Shown here piece by piece: positions 1 through 7,000 of a stretch of 10,516 nucleotides of DNA (position 1 is the stretch's first letter; every line of letters starts with the position of its first letter). A program made the position numbers and the translations under genes. Under the pieces are notes generated by a model. The model was not told where the DNA came from and did no database searches. It saw nothing but the letters and a program-made list of their open reading frames with translations. The DNA is from Planctomycetota bacterium (GTDB taxonomy: Bacteria > Planctomycetota > B143-G9). Location of the stretch: the NCBI GenBank assembly GCA_003644275.1, contig QNBY01000019.1:1-10516 (forward strand). The letters are read 5' to 3'.

Positions 1-92
1 ATCTCCGCCCTCTTCTCGATCCACGGCCGCAGCCGCTCCACCAGCCTCGGCACCTCCGGTTTGAAGGGATTGCCGAAAAGGCACACCTTCAT
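1..92 (-). CDS. nadK: NAD kinase, N-terminal fragment (gene runs off the window)
   Basis: Only the first 30 codons are inside the window. The peptide begins MKVCLFGNPFKPEV and continues into a helix ending PWIEKRAE. This resembles the first beta-strand and helix of NAD kinases, which often start with a G-N-x-x-K-P-E-V stretch. NAD kinase phosphorylates NAD to NADP in the cytoplasm. The diagnostic GGDG motif would lie outside the window, so the call rests on the N-terminus and on context: nadK is a frequent neighbour of xseA-xseB-ispA-dxs in many bacteria. The ATG overlaps the dxs stop codon as ATGA (92-89), which fixes the start and implies translational coupling. Last visible gene of the operon. 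Confidence 0.72.
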   Translation of the reverse strand, partial: MKVCLFGNPFKPEVPRLVERLRPWIEKRAE

Positions 93-1948
93 CTCTCGAC
101 CTCCCGCTTGACGGCCTCCGCGACCGAAGCCGCGTCGAGCCCGCACATGGCGAGTTGTTCGAGCCGCGATGCGTGCGGGATGAACCTGTCGGGAACTCCC
201 AGTATGAGATGGCGTGCCTCCCGCGGTAGGTGCTCTCTGACGATGGAGCCGAACCCGCCCTCCACGGAGTGTTCCTCCAGCGTCACCGTGAGCGGGTGCG
301 AGGCGGCGCGCTCGATTATCCCGCGGTCCACCGGCCTGGCGAAGCGCGCGTCGGCCACCGAGCAGCTTATCCCCTCTTTCTCGAGGATTGCGGCCGCGTC
401 GAGGGCCGTCCTGAGCATCGGCCCGTAGGCGAGCAGCGCGACGTCCTTCCCCTCGCGCACGAAGAAGCCCCTGCCCTCTTCCACCTCCGGGAAGGACTGC
501 ACCTCCGGGTAGTCCGGCACCGGCGCGCGGGGATAGCGCATTATCACCGTGCGCCCGCTCTCGAGCGCCCAGCTCATCATCCTCACCATTTCCTCGGCCC
601 CGGCCGGAGCGCACAGCACCGCCCCCGGGAAGGCGCGGAATAGCGCTATGTCGTACAGGCCGTGGTGGGTGGGACCGTCCTCTCCGACCAGGCCCGCCCT
701 GTCCAACGCGAAGAACACGGCAGGCCCTTCCTGGAGCAGCACGTCGTGGAACACCTGGTCCACCGCCCGCTGGATGAAGGTGGAGTATATGGCGACCACG
801 GGCTTCAGCCCGCCCTTCGCCATCGCCGCGGCCATCGTAACGCAATGGCCTTCCGCTATGCCCACGTCGTATCCGCGGCCGGGGAACTTCTCCATGAAAC
901 GGATGACCCCCGTGCCCGTGGGCATCGCGGCGGTGAGGGCGCAGATGCTCTCGTCCTTCCCCCCCAGCTCCACCAGCGTCTCGGCGAACACGTCCGTGAA
1001 GGCGGGAGCGTCCGGCCCCGCTATCTTCACCGTCTCCCGCTTCTTGGGCCCCACGCCGTGGTAGCTCACGGGATCGCATTCGGCGCTCTTGTTGCCCTTC
1101 CCCTTCTCCGTCAGCACGTGGAGCAGCACCGGCCGCCTCAGCCGCTTCACCTCCGACAGCGCCCGCCGAAGCGTCGCCACGTCGTGCCCGTCGTAGGGGC
1201 CGAAATACTTGTAGCCCAGCGTGGAGAAGATGCCGCTCTCCAGAAGCATCCGCGAGAGGTTGTCGTGTATCCCCTCCACGAACTTCCTGAGCTGCGTCGA
1301 GAACACCGGCAGCTTCTCCAGAAGCGCCTGAATCTCCTTCTTCAGCTCCAGGTAGCGCGGCGAGGTGCGCAGGTGGTTCAGGTAGCGCGTCAGCCCCCCG
1401 GTGGCGGGCGAAATGGCCATTCGGTTGTCGTTCAGCACCACCAGCACGTCCCGGCGGCTTGCCCCGAGATAACACAACCCCTCGTACGCCTCGCCGCCGG
1501 TGAGCGAGCCGTCTCCCACCAGCGCCACAACGCGCCGGTCGAGCCCCAGCCGGTGGAACGCCTCCGCGTAGCCCGCCGCCAGCGATATGGCCGTGCTCGC
1601 GTGCCCGCTCACGAAGCAGTCCGCCGGGCTCTCCGCCGGGTTGGGGTAGCCGGATATCCCGCCCTTCGTCCGGAGGGTGGCGAACTCCTCCCGCCTCCCG
1701 GTCAATATCTTGTGCGGGTAGCACTGGTGGCCTACGTCGAAGATCAGCCGGTCGCGCGTGAAGTCGTATTCGAGGTGGAGGGCCACCGTCAGCTCCACCA
1801 CCCCCAGGTTCGTGGCGAGATGCCCGCCGTTCCGGAGCACCACCGAGGTGATGTACTCCCTCATCTCGGCGCACAGCTCCGGAAGCTGTTCAGGTTTCAG
1901 CTTCTTCAGGTCGTCGGGAGAGTTTATCCGCTCGAGCAGCCCGGCCAT
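89..1948 (-). CDS. dxs: 1-deoxy-D-xylulose-5-phosphate synthase (DXS)
   Basis: A thiamine-diphosphate enzyme that condenses pyruvate and glyceraldehyde 3-phosphate to DXP, the first step of the MEP isoprenoid pathway (also feeding thiamine and pyridoxal synthesis); cytoplasmic dimer. At 619 residues it has the usual family length. Visible motifs are the N-terminal GGH (His43), GHQ.YPHKILTGR (73-85), the ThDP/Mg site GDGSLTGG (145-152) with NDN (173-175), the SPRY segment near 196-199, a central transketolase region with Glu366 in IAEGH, YSTF.QRA.DQV.HDV (388-403), DRAG.VGEDGPTHHG (416-430), and the C-terminal EEHSVEGGFGS (558-568). The family normally has AEQHAV where this protein has AEGHCV. 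The ATG lies 3 bp after the ispA stop, with GTGAGG immediately upstream and GAGAGG further out. The 3' end overlaps nadK by 4 bp. Identity is secure. Confidence 0.97.
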   Translation of the reverse strand: MAGLLERINSPDDLKKLKPEQLPELCAEMREYITSVVLRNGGHLATNLGVVELTVALHLEYDFTRDRLIFDVGHQCYPHKILTGRREEFATLRTKGGISGYPNPAESPADCFVSGHASTAISLAAGYAEAFHRLGLDRRVVALVGDGSLTGGEAYEGLCYLGASRRDVLVVLNDNRMAISPATGGLTRYLNHLRTSPRYLELKKEIQALLEKLPVFSTQLRKFVEGIHDNLSRMLLESGIFSTLGYKYFGPYDGHDVATLRRALSEVKRLRRPVLLHVLTEKGKGNKSAECDPVSYHGVGPKKRETVKIAGPDAPAFTDVFAETLVELGGKDESICALTAAMPTGTGVIRFMEKFPGRGYDVGIAEGHCVTMAAAMAKGGLKPVVAIYSTFIQRAVDQVFHDVLLQEGPAVFFALDRAGLVGEDGPTHHGLYDIALFRAFPGAVLCAPAGAEEMVRMMSWALESGRTVIMRYPRAPVPDYPEVQSFPEVEEGRGFFVREGKDVALLAYGPMLRTALDAAAILEKEGISCSVADARFARPVDRGIIERAASHPLTVTLEEHSVEGGFGSIVREHLPREARHLILGVPDRFIPHASRLEQLAMCGLDAASVAEAVKREVER

Positions 1949-1951
1949 TCC

Positions 1952-2833
1952 TCACTTCTTCCTCTCGGGGAGCCAAAGCGCGAATTCCTTGAGGTCTTCC
2001 GCCTCCGGCCCGAGCCCGGAAGCGGCTTCCGCGGCCTTCTTCGCGTATTCGAGCGCCTTCTCGCGCGCCCCGTCGAGGCCGTACACCGCCACCGCGGTTT
2101 GCTTCCCGGCCTCCGCGTCCTTGCCCACGGTCTTACCCATCGTCTCCGACGTGCTCACCACGTCCAGTATGTCGTCGGTCACCTGGAAGCACATTCCGAA
2201 GTTGAACCCGTAGCTCTCGAGGAGCCCGAGCGCCTCGTCGTCCGCCCCGGCGCACAGCCCCCCGCAGAGGACCGCCGCCGTCAGAAGGTCCGCCGTCTTG
2301 TGGGCGTGGATGAACGACACCGTTTCCTCGGCGGGAGGTTCCTTCTCGTACAGCATGTCCGCCGTCTGTCCGCCCACCATTCCCTTCCAGCCCGCGCGTT
2401 CGGCGAGCACCCTCACCACCGCCGAGGTGCGCTCCGGCGGCAGGGGGGCGGAGGCGGCGAGCTCGAACGCCAGCGTCAGAAGCGCGTCCCCCGCGAGCAG
2501 CGCCGCGGCCTCCCCGAACTTCTTGTGGCAGGTGGGCTTGCCGCGGCGGAAATCGTCGTCGTCCATGCAGGGAAGGTCGTCGTGTATGAGCGAATAGGTG
2601 TGCACGCACTCCAGCGCGCAGGCCGCGTGAACGGCCGATTCCCTCTCCGCCCCGCATATCTCCGCCGCCCGCAGCGCCAGGTAGGGCCGCACCCGCTTGC
2701 CGCCCGCCTTCACGGAGTAGCGCATCGCCTCCATCAGCACGGCCGAAGGCCCCTCCGCGCGCGGGAGAAGCTCGTCGAGCCTCCCGTTCACGAACTCCGC
2801 GTATTCCGCGAGCCTGGCGAAATCAAAAGCCAT
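1952..2833 (-). CDS. ispA: Polyprenyl (probably farnesyl) diphosphate synthase
   Basis: Head-to-tail isoprenyl diphosphate synthase elongating DMAPP/GPP with IPP, acting downstream of the MEP pathway. Visible in the 293-residue form are GKRVRP (45-50), the first Asp-rich motif DDLPCMDDDD (85-94) followed by RRGKPTCH, the GDALL.LAFE helix, and the second Asp-rich motif DDILD (220-224) with the downstream GK..GKD...GK.T lysines. The first motif is DDxxxxD with Tyr at position -5, the pattern of bacterial farnesyl diphosphate synthases, so a C15 product is likely; a C20 product cannot be excluded. I chose the ATG at 2833 (MAFDF) over the in-frame ATG at 2851 because GGAGAGG sits 6 nt before it, and it gives an 11-bp rather than 29-bp overlap with xseB. 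Adjacent dxs supplies the same pathway. Confidence 0.93.
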   Translation of the reverse strand: MAFDFARLAEYAEFVNGRLDELLPRAEGPSAVLMEAMRYSVKAGGKRVRPYLALRAAEICGAERESAVHAACALECVHTYSLIHDDLPCMDDDDFRRGKPTCHKKFGEAAALLAGDALLTLAFELAASAPLPPERTSAVVRVLAERAGWKGMVGGQTADMLYEKEPPAEETVSFIHAHKTADLLTAAVLCGGLCAGADDEALGLLESYGFNFGMCFQVTDDILDVVSTSETMGKTVGKDAEAGKQTAVAVYGLDGAREKALEYAKKAAEAASGLGPEAEDLKEFALWLPERKK

Positions 2834-3071
2834 CCTCGTCCTCTCCCGCATCGAAGGGAACCTCGCCCACCTTTCCGTCCTCGAGGCGCACGAGCTTCAC
2901 GAGCTTGCCCTCGAACTCGTCCAGCTCCTCGTAGCACGAGCGAAGTATCTCGATGCCGCGGCGGTAGCGCGCTATCGCCTCTTCGAGGGGAAGCTCGCCG
3001 CTCTCCAGGTCGGCCAATATCTCTTCGAGTTTCTTCACCTTTTCCTCGAAGCCCGGTTTTTCCTCAACCAT
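2823..3071 (-). CDS. xseB: Exodeoxyribonuclease VII small subunit
   Basis: An 82-residue, highly charged helical protein. Its FEEKVKKLEEILADLESGEL core, followed by PLEEAIARY and a second long helix, is the classic XseB helical hairpin. XseB binds the C-terminal helical part of XseA to form exonuclease VII, which degrades single-stranded DNA to oligonucleotides in both directions. Length is typical (about 60-90). The ATG overlaps the xseA stop region by 8 bp and has a GGGGAGGG ribosome binding site about 5 nt upstream, inside the xseA 3' end. The acidic tail (GEDEDGF) overlaps ispA by 11 bp. Immediate adjacency to xseA supports the call. Confidence 0.95.
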   Translation of the reverse strand: MVEEKPGFEEKVKKLEEILADLESGELPLEEAIARYRRGIEILRSCYEELDEFEGKLVKLVRLEDGKVGEVPFDAGEDEDGF

Positions 3072-4352
3072 TTTTTCCCTCCCCGGCCCTTCCCGCCGGA
3101 TTCACCGATTCCACCGCCGCCGTGAAGCCTCCCCGCGCCAAACTCACTTCCACCTCGTCGCCCTTCTCCAGGGAGGCCGCGTCCCGCACCACCGCGCCCT
3201 CCTTGCGCACGATTGCGTACCCTCTCTCCAGCACGGCGAGGGGCGAGAGTGCCTTCAACTTCTCCCCGCGCGCGTCCAGCATATCCCTTGTCGCCTGGAG
3301 ACGCCGCCCCGCTGCGAGGTTCAGCCGCACCGCCAGCTCGTCCACGCGCTGCTGCCAGGTCCGCAGCCGCTGCAACGGCCCGGCGGCGCGAAGCGCCCTG
3401 CCGAGGGCGTCCAACCGGGAGCGCGCCCGCGCTATCCGCGAGGCCGCGGCCCCGGCGAGCCGTTCCGAGAGCGAGGCCAAGGCGGCCTCGAGCTCCCTCA
3501 CGTCGGGCATCACCATCTGCGCCGCGTGCGTGGGCGTGGCGGCCGCCCTGTCGGCCGCGAGGTCGCATATCGTGGTGTCTATCCTGTGCCCCACCGCGGA
3601 GACCACCGGCTTCCGCGCCTCCGCCACCGCACGGGCCACCGCCTCCTCGTTGAACGCCATCAGGTCCTCGTAGGACCCTCCCCCGCGCCCCACTATTATC
3701 ACCTCCACGCCGGGATGGGCGTCCAGCTCCCTCACGGCGGCGGCTATGTCCGCCGGGGCCGAGGCCCCCTGAACCAGCGTCGGCCGCAGGTACACGTTCG
3801 CCTTCGGATTCCGCGCCCGGAGTATGCTCACTATGTCCCTCACCGCCGCGCCGCTCTCCGAGGTCGCCACCCCCACCCCCTTGGGCAGAAACGGCAGCGG
3901 CTTCTTGCGCTCCTCGTCGAACAGCCCTTCCTTCAGCAGCTTTTCCTTGAGGCGGCGCAGGCGGAGCTCCTGCTCCCCTATCCCGAAGGGCGTCATCCGG
4001 CGCACCACGAGCTGGTACTTCCCCTGCGGCGGGTACACGCTTATCTCCCCTTCCGCGAGCACCTTCAGCCCGTCGGCGGGCTCGAACCGGAGCATCGGCG
4101 CGTGGCGGCGGTACATCACGGCCGATATCTTCGCCTTCGTCCTCCCCCCGGTGCCTTCCTCTTCGTCCTTCAGCTCGAAATACAAGTGCCCCGAGCCGTG
4201 GCGCTTGAAGGAATCTATCTCTCCCACCACGGCCACCGAGTGGAAATCCTCCTCCAGCACGAACTTTATCCGGTCGGTGAGCTGGGAGACGGTGAGGGGA
4301 GCCTCCTCCCGCTTGCTCTCGAAAAGTGGAGCCCGTCCTCTTCGGCGCTCAC
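3064..4352 (-). CDS. xseA: Exodeoxyribonuclease VII large subunit, with an apparent frameshift near its 5' end
   Basis: Catalytic subunit of exonuclease VII. The uninterrupted frame from 4260 gives 398 residues but lacks the family N-terminus. The same frame is open further upstream and encodes APLTVSQLTDRIKF, a normal XseA start region, yet has no ATG, GTG or TTG there. A GTG at 4352 overlapping the ymdB stop (GTGA), with GGAGGGG 5 nt before it, opens another frame (MSAEEDGLHF). The two join if one T is added to the TTTT run at 4325-4322, giving about 429 residues. Numbered from 4260: OB fold about 1-95, with a short insertion EEGTGGRT in a hairpin; catalytic-core residues Asp142, Arg192 (VGRGGGS), His225 and Asp228; coiled-coil region 250-335; C-terminal LSPLAVLERGYAIV (338-351). 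GHRID replaces the usual GHETD, but the His and Asp are kept. Probably functional if the indel is a sequencing error. Confidence 0.93.
4321..4328 (-). other. xseA: Putative one-base deletion (frameshift) site in xseA
   Basis: The minus strand reads CAC TTTT CGAG here. The frame from the GTG at 4352 runs CAC TTT TCG AGA, while the downstream xseA frame reads TTC GAG AGC AAG. Inserting a single T in the T-run joins them as HF-FESKREEAPLTVSQ, which matches the expected XseA N-terminus. No canonical X-XXY-YYZ slippery heptamer is in register, so an indel (real or from sequencing/assembly) is more likely than programmed frameshifting. Confidence 0.75.
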
Positions 4353-5155
4353 AACAGCCCCTCCAGCGCCTCTTCCCCCCCGCCCTCCGGGAGCCTGAAG
4401 CGGCGGATGGAGAGCGCCTTTCCGGTCTCCGCGTCGAACTCCACCAGCGCGCCGCACATCATGGGGTTCCCCTTCGCCACCTCGAAACGGCCGGGCATCC
4501 CGGTCGTGAACCCGTGGAGCACCGCCGCCGCGTCCCGGCCTATCACCGAGTCGTGCGGTCCGGTCATCCCCAGGTCGGTCACGTAGGCCGTGCCGCCCGG
4601 CAGGACGGTCTCGTCCGCGGTTTGGACGTGGGTGTGGGTTCCCACCACCGCCGTCACCCTCCCGTCGAGGTAGAGCCCCATCGCTATCTTCTCGCTGGTG
4701 GCCTCCGCGTGGAAGACCACGAACACGCAGAACACCCCGCCGGGCAGGGTGGCGAGTATCTCGTCGGCCGCCGAGAAGGGACAGTCCGCGGGCGGCATGA
4801 AGACACGTCCGATGAGGTTGACGACCGCTATGCGAAACCCGCCCGCCTCCACCACCGTCGAGCCGTGCCCCAGCGCCCGCCTCGACATGTTCTCCGGCCT
4901 CAGTATCCGGGGCGATTCGTGTATGAACTCCTGCGCCTCCTTGTTGCGGAACACGTGGTCGCCCGTGGTGATGACGTGCGCGCCCGACTCGAATATCTCC
5001 GCCACCGTGCTGCGCGTTATCCCCGAGCCCCCCGCGGAGTTCTCCGCGTTCACCACCGCGAAGTCCACGCCCCGCTTCCGCATCAGGGGCAGGTACTCCC
5101 TCACGAGCCTCCTGCCCGGCTTGCCTACCACGTCTCCGATGAGTACGGCCTTCAA
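4349..5155 (-). CDS. ymdB: YmdB / TIGR00282 family metallophosphoesterase (2',3'-cAMP phosphodiesterase-like)
   Basis: Cytoplasmic metallophosphoesterase of the YmdB family; Bacillus YmdB hydrolyses 2',3'-cyclic nucleotides and affects biofilm and motility gene expression. The 268-residue length is typical. Visible are the N-terminal FIGD-like strand IGDVVGKPGRR (Asp8), NAEN (36-39, Glu38), RILRPEN (83-89), the FHAEATSEK box (148-156, His149), VGTHTHVQTADE (171-182, His174 and His176), GMTGPHDSVIG (196-206) and RFEVAKG (223-229). The metal-ligand motif that is usually G-N-H reads GDH at 65-67. The start codon is TTG at 5155, supported by TAGGAG 7 nt upstream, whose TAG is the rny stop codon. 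The gene follows rny by 9 bp, an arrangement conserved in Bacillus and elsewhere, which suggests a shared role in RNA metabolism. Its stop overlaps the xseA GTG. Confidence 0.93.
   Translation of the reverse strand: MKAVLIGDVVGKPGRRLVREYLPLMRKRGVDFAVVNAENSAGGSGITRSTVAEIFESGAHVITTGDHVFRNKEAQEFIHESPRILRPENMSRRALGHGSTVVEAGGFRIAVVNLIGRVFMPPADCPFSAADEILATLPGGVFCVFVVFHAEATSEKIAMGLYLDGRVTAVVGTHTHVQTADETVLPGGTAYVTDLGMTGPHDSVIGRDAAAVLHGFTTGMPGRFEVAKGNPMMCGALVEFDAETGKALSIRRFRLPEGGGEEALEGLL
4358..4364 (-). promoter_or_regulatory. Ribosome binding site for the GTG start of xseA
   Basis: GGAGGGG lies inside the last codons of ymdB, 5 nt before the GTG at 4352. It decides the start: the GTG at 4260, which opens the longest uninterrupted frame, would delete the conserved TVSQL strand. 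The strong site also argues that translation of xseA is coupled to ymdB termination through the GTGA overlap. Confidence 0.75.
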
Positions 5156-5164
5156 CGCGCGCTC

Positions 5165-6736
5165 CTACCTGGCGACCTCTATCACCCGCGTTTCCCTGAT
5201 GCAGGTGACCTTTATCTCGCCGGGATAGGTGAGCTCCTTCTCTATCCGGCCCGCTATGTCGCGGCAGATCTTGTACACCTCCTTGTCGCCCACCGTGTCG
5301 GCGTTGATGATGACCCGTATCTCGCGCCCGGCCTGGATGGCGTAGGCCTGCTCCACCGCCGGATAGGACGTGGCGATGGATTCCAGCTTCTCGAGGCGCT
5401 TCAGATACTTCTCCAGCGTCTCGCTCCTCGCGCCCGGCCTGCCCGCCGATATGGAGTCCATTACCTTCACCAGCACGGAGTACACGTTGTCCGCCTCCAT
5501 CTTCTCGTGGTGCGAGCCTATCGCGTTTATCACTTCCTTGGGCTCGCCGTACCGCCGGGCTATCTCCATGCCGAGCTCGGAATGGGTCCCCTCGCTCTCG
5601 TGATCCACCGCCTTGCCGATGTCGTGGAGCAGGCCGCAACGCTTCGCCAGGTTCACGTCCAGCCCCAGCTCCCCGGCCACCATGCCCATCAGGTGCGCCA
5701 CTTCGAGGGAGTGCTTCAGCACGTTCTGGCCGTAGCTGGAGCGGAACTTCAGCCGTCCGAGAAGCATGACTATCTTGGGATGCGCCTTCGGTATGCCCAG
5801 CTCCGCGAAGGCCTTGACGCCCGTCTTCTGTATCTCGTTCAAGAGCTCCTGGCGGGTCTTCTCCACCACTTCCTCGATGCGGGCGGGGTGTATCCGGCCG
5901 TCCTGTATCAGCCGCTCCAGCGCCCGCCGGGCCACTTCGCGCCGCACCGGATCGAACGCCGAGACGACCACCACGCCGGGCGTGTCGTCCACCACCACGT
6001 CGGTGCCCGTCGCCTTCTCGAAAGTGCGTATGTTGCGCCCCTCGCGGCCGATTATCCGCCCCTTCATGTCGTCGTTGGGAAGGTCCACCGTCGATACGAG
6101 GATGTCCGACACCTGGTCGCCGGAGTAGCGCTGGATGGCCGTGACCAGAAGCTCCCGCGCCTTCTCGTCGGCTTCCTCGCGTATGCGTTCCTCGGCCTGC
6201 GCCACGAGCTGTCCTATCTCGCTGCTCAATTCCTCCTCCACCCGCTTCAGGACGCGCCTCTCGGCTTCCTCGCGGGAGAGTTCGGCCACCCGCAGCAGTT
6301 CGCGGTCCACCTCGGCTATCTTGACCTCGAGCTGCTCGCTCCGCTTCCTGTATTCCTCGCGGACCTGTTCGAGTTCCTTGCGCCTTGCGGACAGCTCGCG
6401 CTCGCGTTCGCCGAGCTCCGCCTCCTTGCGCTCCAAGGCGTCCTCGCGCTTCTCGATCCGCCTCTCCGCGGCCTTCAGCTCCGCTTTCGTCTCGCGGCTC
6501 CGGCGCTCGAACTCGCTTATGCGCTCCCGGAGGTTCGCCTCGGCCTGTTTTTCGGCCTCTATCCGTATCTCTTTTTTGGCGGTTTCGAAGGAACTCTTGA
6601 GCTGTTGCAGCTCCAGGCGGGTCTTCTCCTCACGCTCGCCGGCGGCGCGAAGCTTCTTGGCCATCACGAGCGCCACGACGGCGGCGCCCGCGATTCCTCC
6701 TACTACCAAACCTATTACCAAAGAAAGCGCATCCAT
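5165..6736 (-). CDS. rny: Ribonuclease Y
   Basis: Membrane-anchored endoribonuclease that initiates mRNA decay. All family parts are present in 523 residues: an N-terminal transmembrane helix (about 5-25, Gly/Ala/Val-rich, followed by KK); a long charged coiled coil (about 30-200); a KH RNA-binding domain (about 210-280) with GRIIGREGRNIRTFE (226-240); and an HD phosphohydrolase domain (about 335-430) with HSLEVAHL (342-349), the metal-binding LLHDIGKAVDHE (369-380) and GSHHEK (407-412). The C-terminal region follows DSISAGRPGARSE (427-439; the family usually has SAARPGAR). The ATG at 6736 starts directly at the membrane helix, with an AAAGGGAAATGG purine-rich stretch upstream. It is the first gene of the operon, preceded by a promoter and a structured leader. 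Identity is secure. Confidence 0.97.
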   Translation of the reverse strand: MDALSLVIGLVVGGIAGAAVVALVMAKKLRAAGEREEKTRLELQQLKSSFETAKKEIRIEAEKQAEANLRERISEFERRSRETKAELKAAERRIEKREDALERKEAELGERERELSARRKELEQVREEYRKRSEQLEVKIAEVDRELLRVAELSREEAERRVLKRVEEELSSEIGQLVAQAEERIREEADEKARELLVTAIQRYSGDQVSDILVSTVDLPNDDMKGRIIGREGRNIRTFEKATGTDVVVDDTPGVVVVSAFDPVRREVARRALERLIQDGRIHPARIEEVVEKTRQELLNEIQKTGVKAFAELGIPKAHPKIVMLLGRLKFRSSYGQNVLKHSLEVAHLMGMVAGELGLDVNLAKRCGLLHDIGKAVDHESEGTHSELGMEIARRYGEPKEVINAIGSHHEKMEADNVYSVLVKVMDSISAGRPGARSETLEKYLKRLEKLESIATSYPAVEQAYAIQAGREIRVIINADTVGDKEVYKICRDIAGRIEKELTYPGEIKVTCIRETRVIEVAR

Positions 6737-6818
6737 TCCATTTCCCTTTCACAAAGCGGTCCGACAAAGGTTGTACGGTGGGAGATCCGGAACGGCGTCA
6801 GGAAGGAATTACTCGAAT

Positions 6819-6844
6819 GCGCACCTCGCCTCTTTGCGGTGCGC
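6819..6844 (-). other. 7-bp stem in the rny leader
   Basis: GCGCACC and GGTGCGC pair perfectly around a 12-nt loop (GCAAAGAGGCGA) that can add two further G-C pairs with a GA bulge. It is not followed by a U-tract, so termination is unlikely. It sits about 80 nt before the rny start codon. Confidence 0.5.
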
Positions 6845-6877
6845 CGGGGGGACTTTCAAGTTCGCGTCCTTTTCATT

Positions 6878-6893
6878 CCCCGTTTTCACGGGA
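6878..6893 (-). other. GNRA-tetraloop hairpin in the rny leader
   Basis: On the minus strand, UCCCGU-GAAA-ACGGGG forms a 6-bp stem (including one U-G pair) capped by a GAAA tetraloop, a loop common in structured RNAs. Flanking bases GGAA and AAUG are mostly unpaired. Confidence 0.5.
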
Positions 6894-6921
6894 TTCCTGT
6901 TCCGCTAGGGATCTATTTTCT

Positions 6922-6937
6922 CCGCTCCTCGGAGCGG
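6922..6937 (-). other. Hairpin at the 5' end of the rny leader
   Basis: CCGCTC-CGAG-GAGCGG forms a 6-bp, all-strong-pair stem with a 4-nt loop. It starts about 8 nt from the predicted transcript 5' end. It is followed by AGAAAATAG rather than a U-run, so it is not an intrinsic terminator on either strand. A 5'-terminal stem could shield the mRNA from decay. Confidence 0.5.
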
Positions 6938-6950
6938 CCCACTCGCCCAC

Positions 6951-6978
6951 ATTATACCGAATCGGGCGCGCAAGGCAA
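6951..6978 (-). promoter_or_regulatory. Sigma70-type promoter for the rny-nadK operon
   Basis: On the minus strand, TTGCCT (6978-6973) is separated by 16 bp from a perfect TATAAT (6956-6951). Transcription would begin near 6944, leaving a leader of roughly 208 nt before the rny ATG. The promoter lies only 20-50 bp past the stop of the FHA gene, and no U-tract terminator separates them, so read-through from upstream is also possible. Confidence 0.75.
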
Positions 6979-7000
6979 CCGGATCGTCTCGCCGCCGCCC

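Larger units (their letters stand above)
6737..6944 (-). promoter_or_regulatory. Structured 5' leader of the rny operon
   Basis: About 208 nt of predicted untranslated RNA containing three separate hairpins, listed individually. No gene of credible length lies in it. I could not match it to a known riboswitch class; one stretch (GGAATCCCGTGAAAACGGGG) superficially resembles part of a cobalamin riboswitch, but the B12 box is not seen. RNase Y is autoregulated or 5'-end-sensitive in some bacteria, so a structured leader is plausible. That regulation is inference. Confidence 0.45.

Noticed and set aside
662..3673. A stop-free plus-strand frame of 1003 codons opposite dxs, ispA, xseB and xseA
   Set aside because: Same cause: codon bias of the real minus-strand genes. 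There is no RBS and no recognisable domain, and the composition is Arg/His/Pro-rich.
4321..4328. Programmed -1 ribosomal frameshifting in xseA
   Set aside because: No in-register slippery heptamer is present, and slipping the Phe tRNA from TTT to CTT is unfavourable. A simple indel explains the data better.
6857..6877. A tiny leader ORF (MKRTRT) upstream of rny
   Set aside because: Six codons, with only a weak purine stretch just before the ATG; such ORFs arise easily by chance.
6922..6937. Intrinsic terminator for the FHA gene or for plus-strand transcription
   Set aside because: The GC stem is good, but neither strand has a following U-tract, and it lies downstream of the rny promoter.
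6737..6944. Cobalamin riboswitch suggested by GGAATCCCGTGAAAACGGGG
   Set aside because: Only one hairpin resembles the class; the B12 box and the remaining conserved blocks are not seen, and rny is not a usual target.
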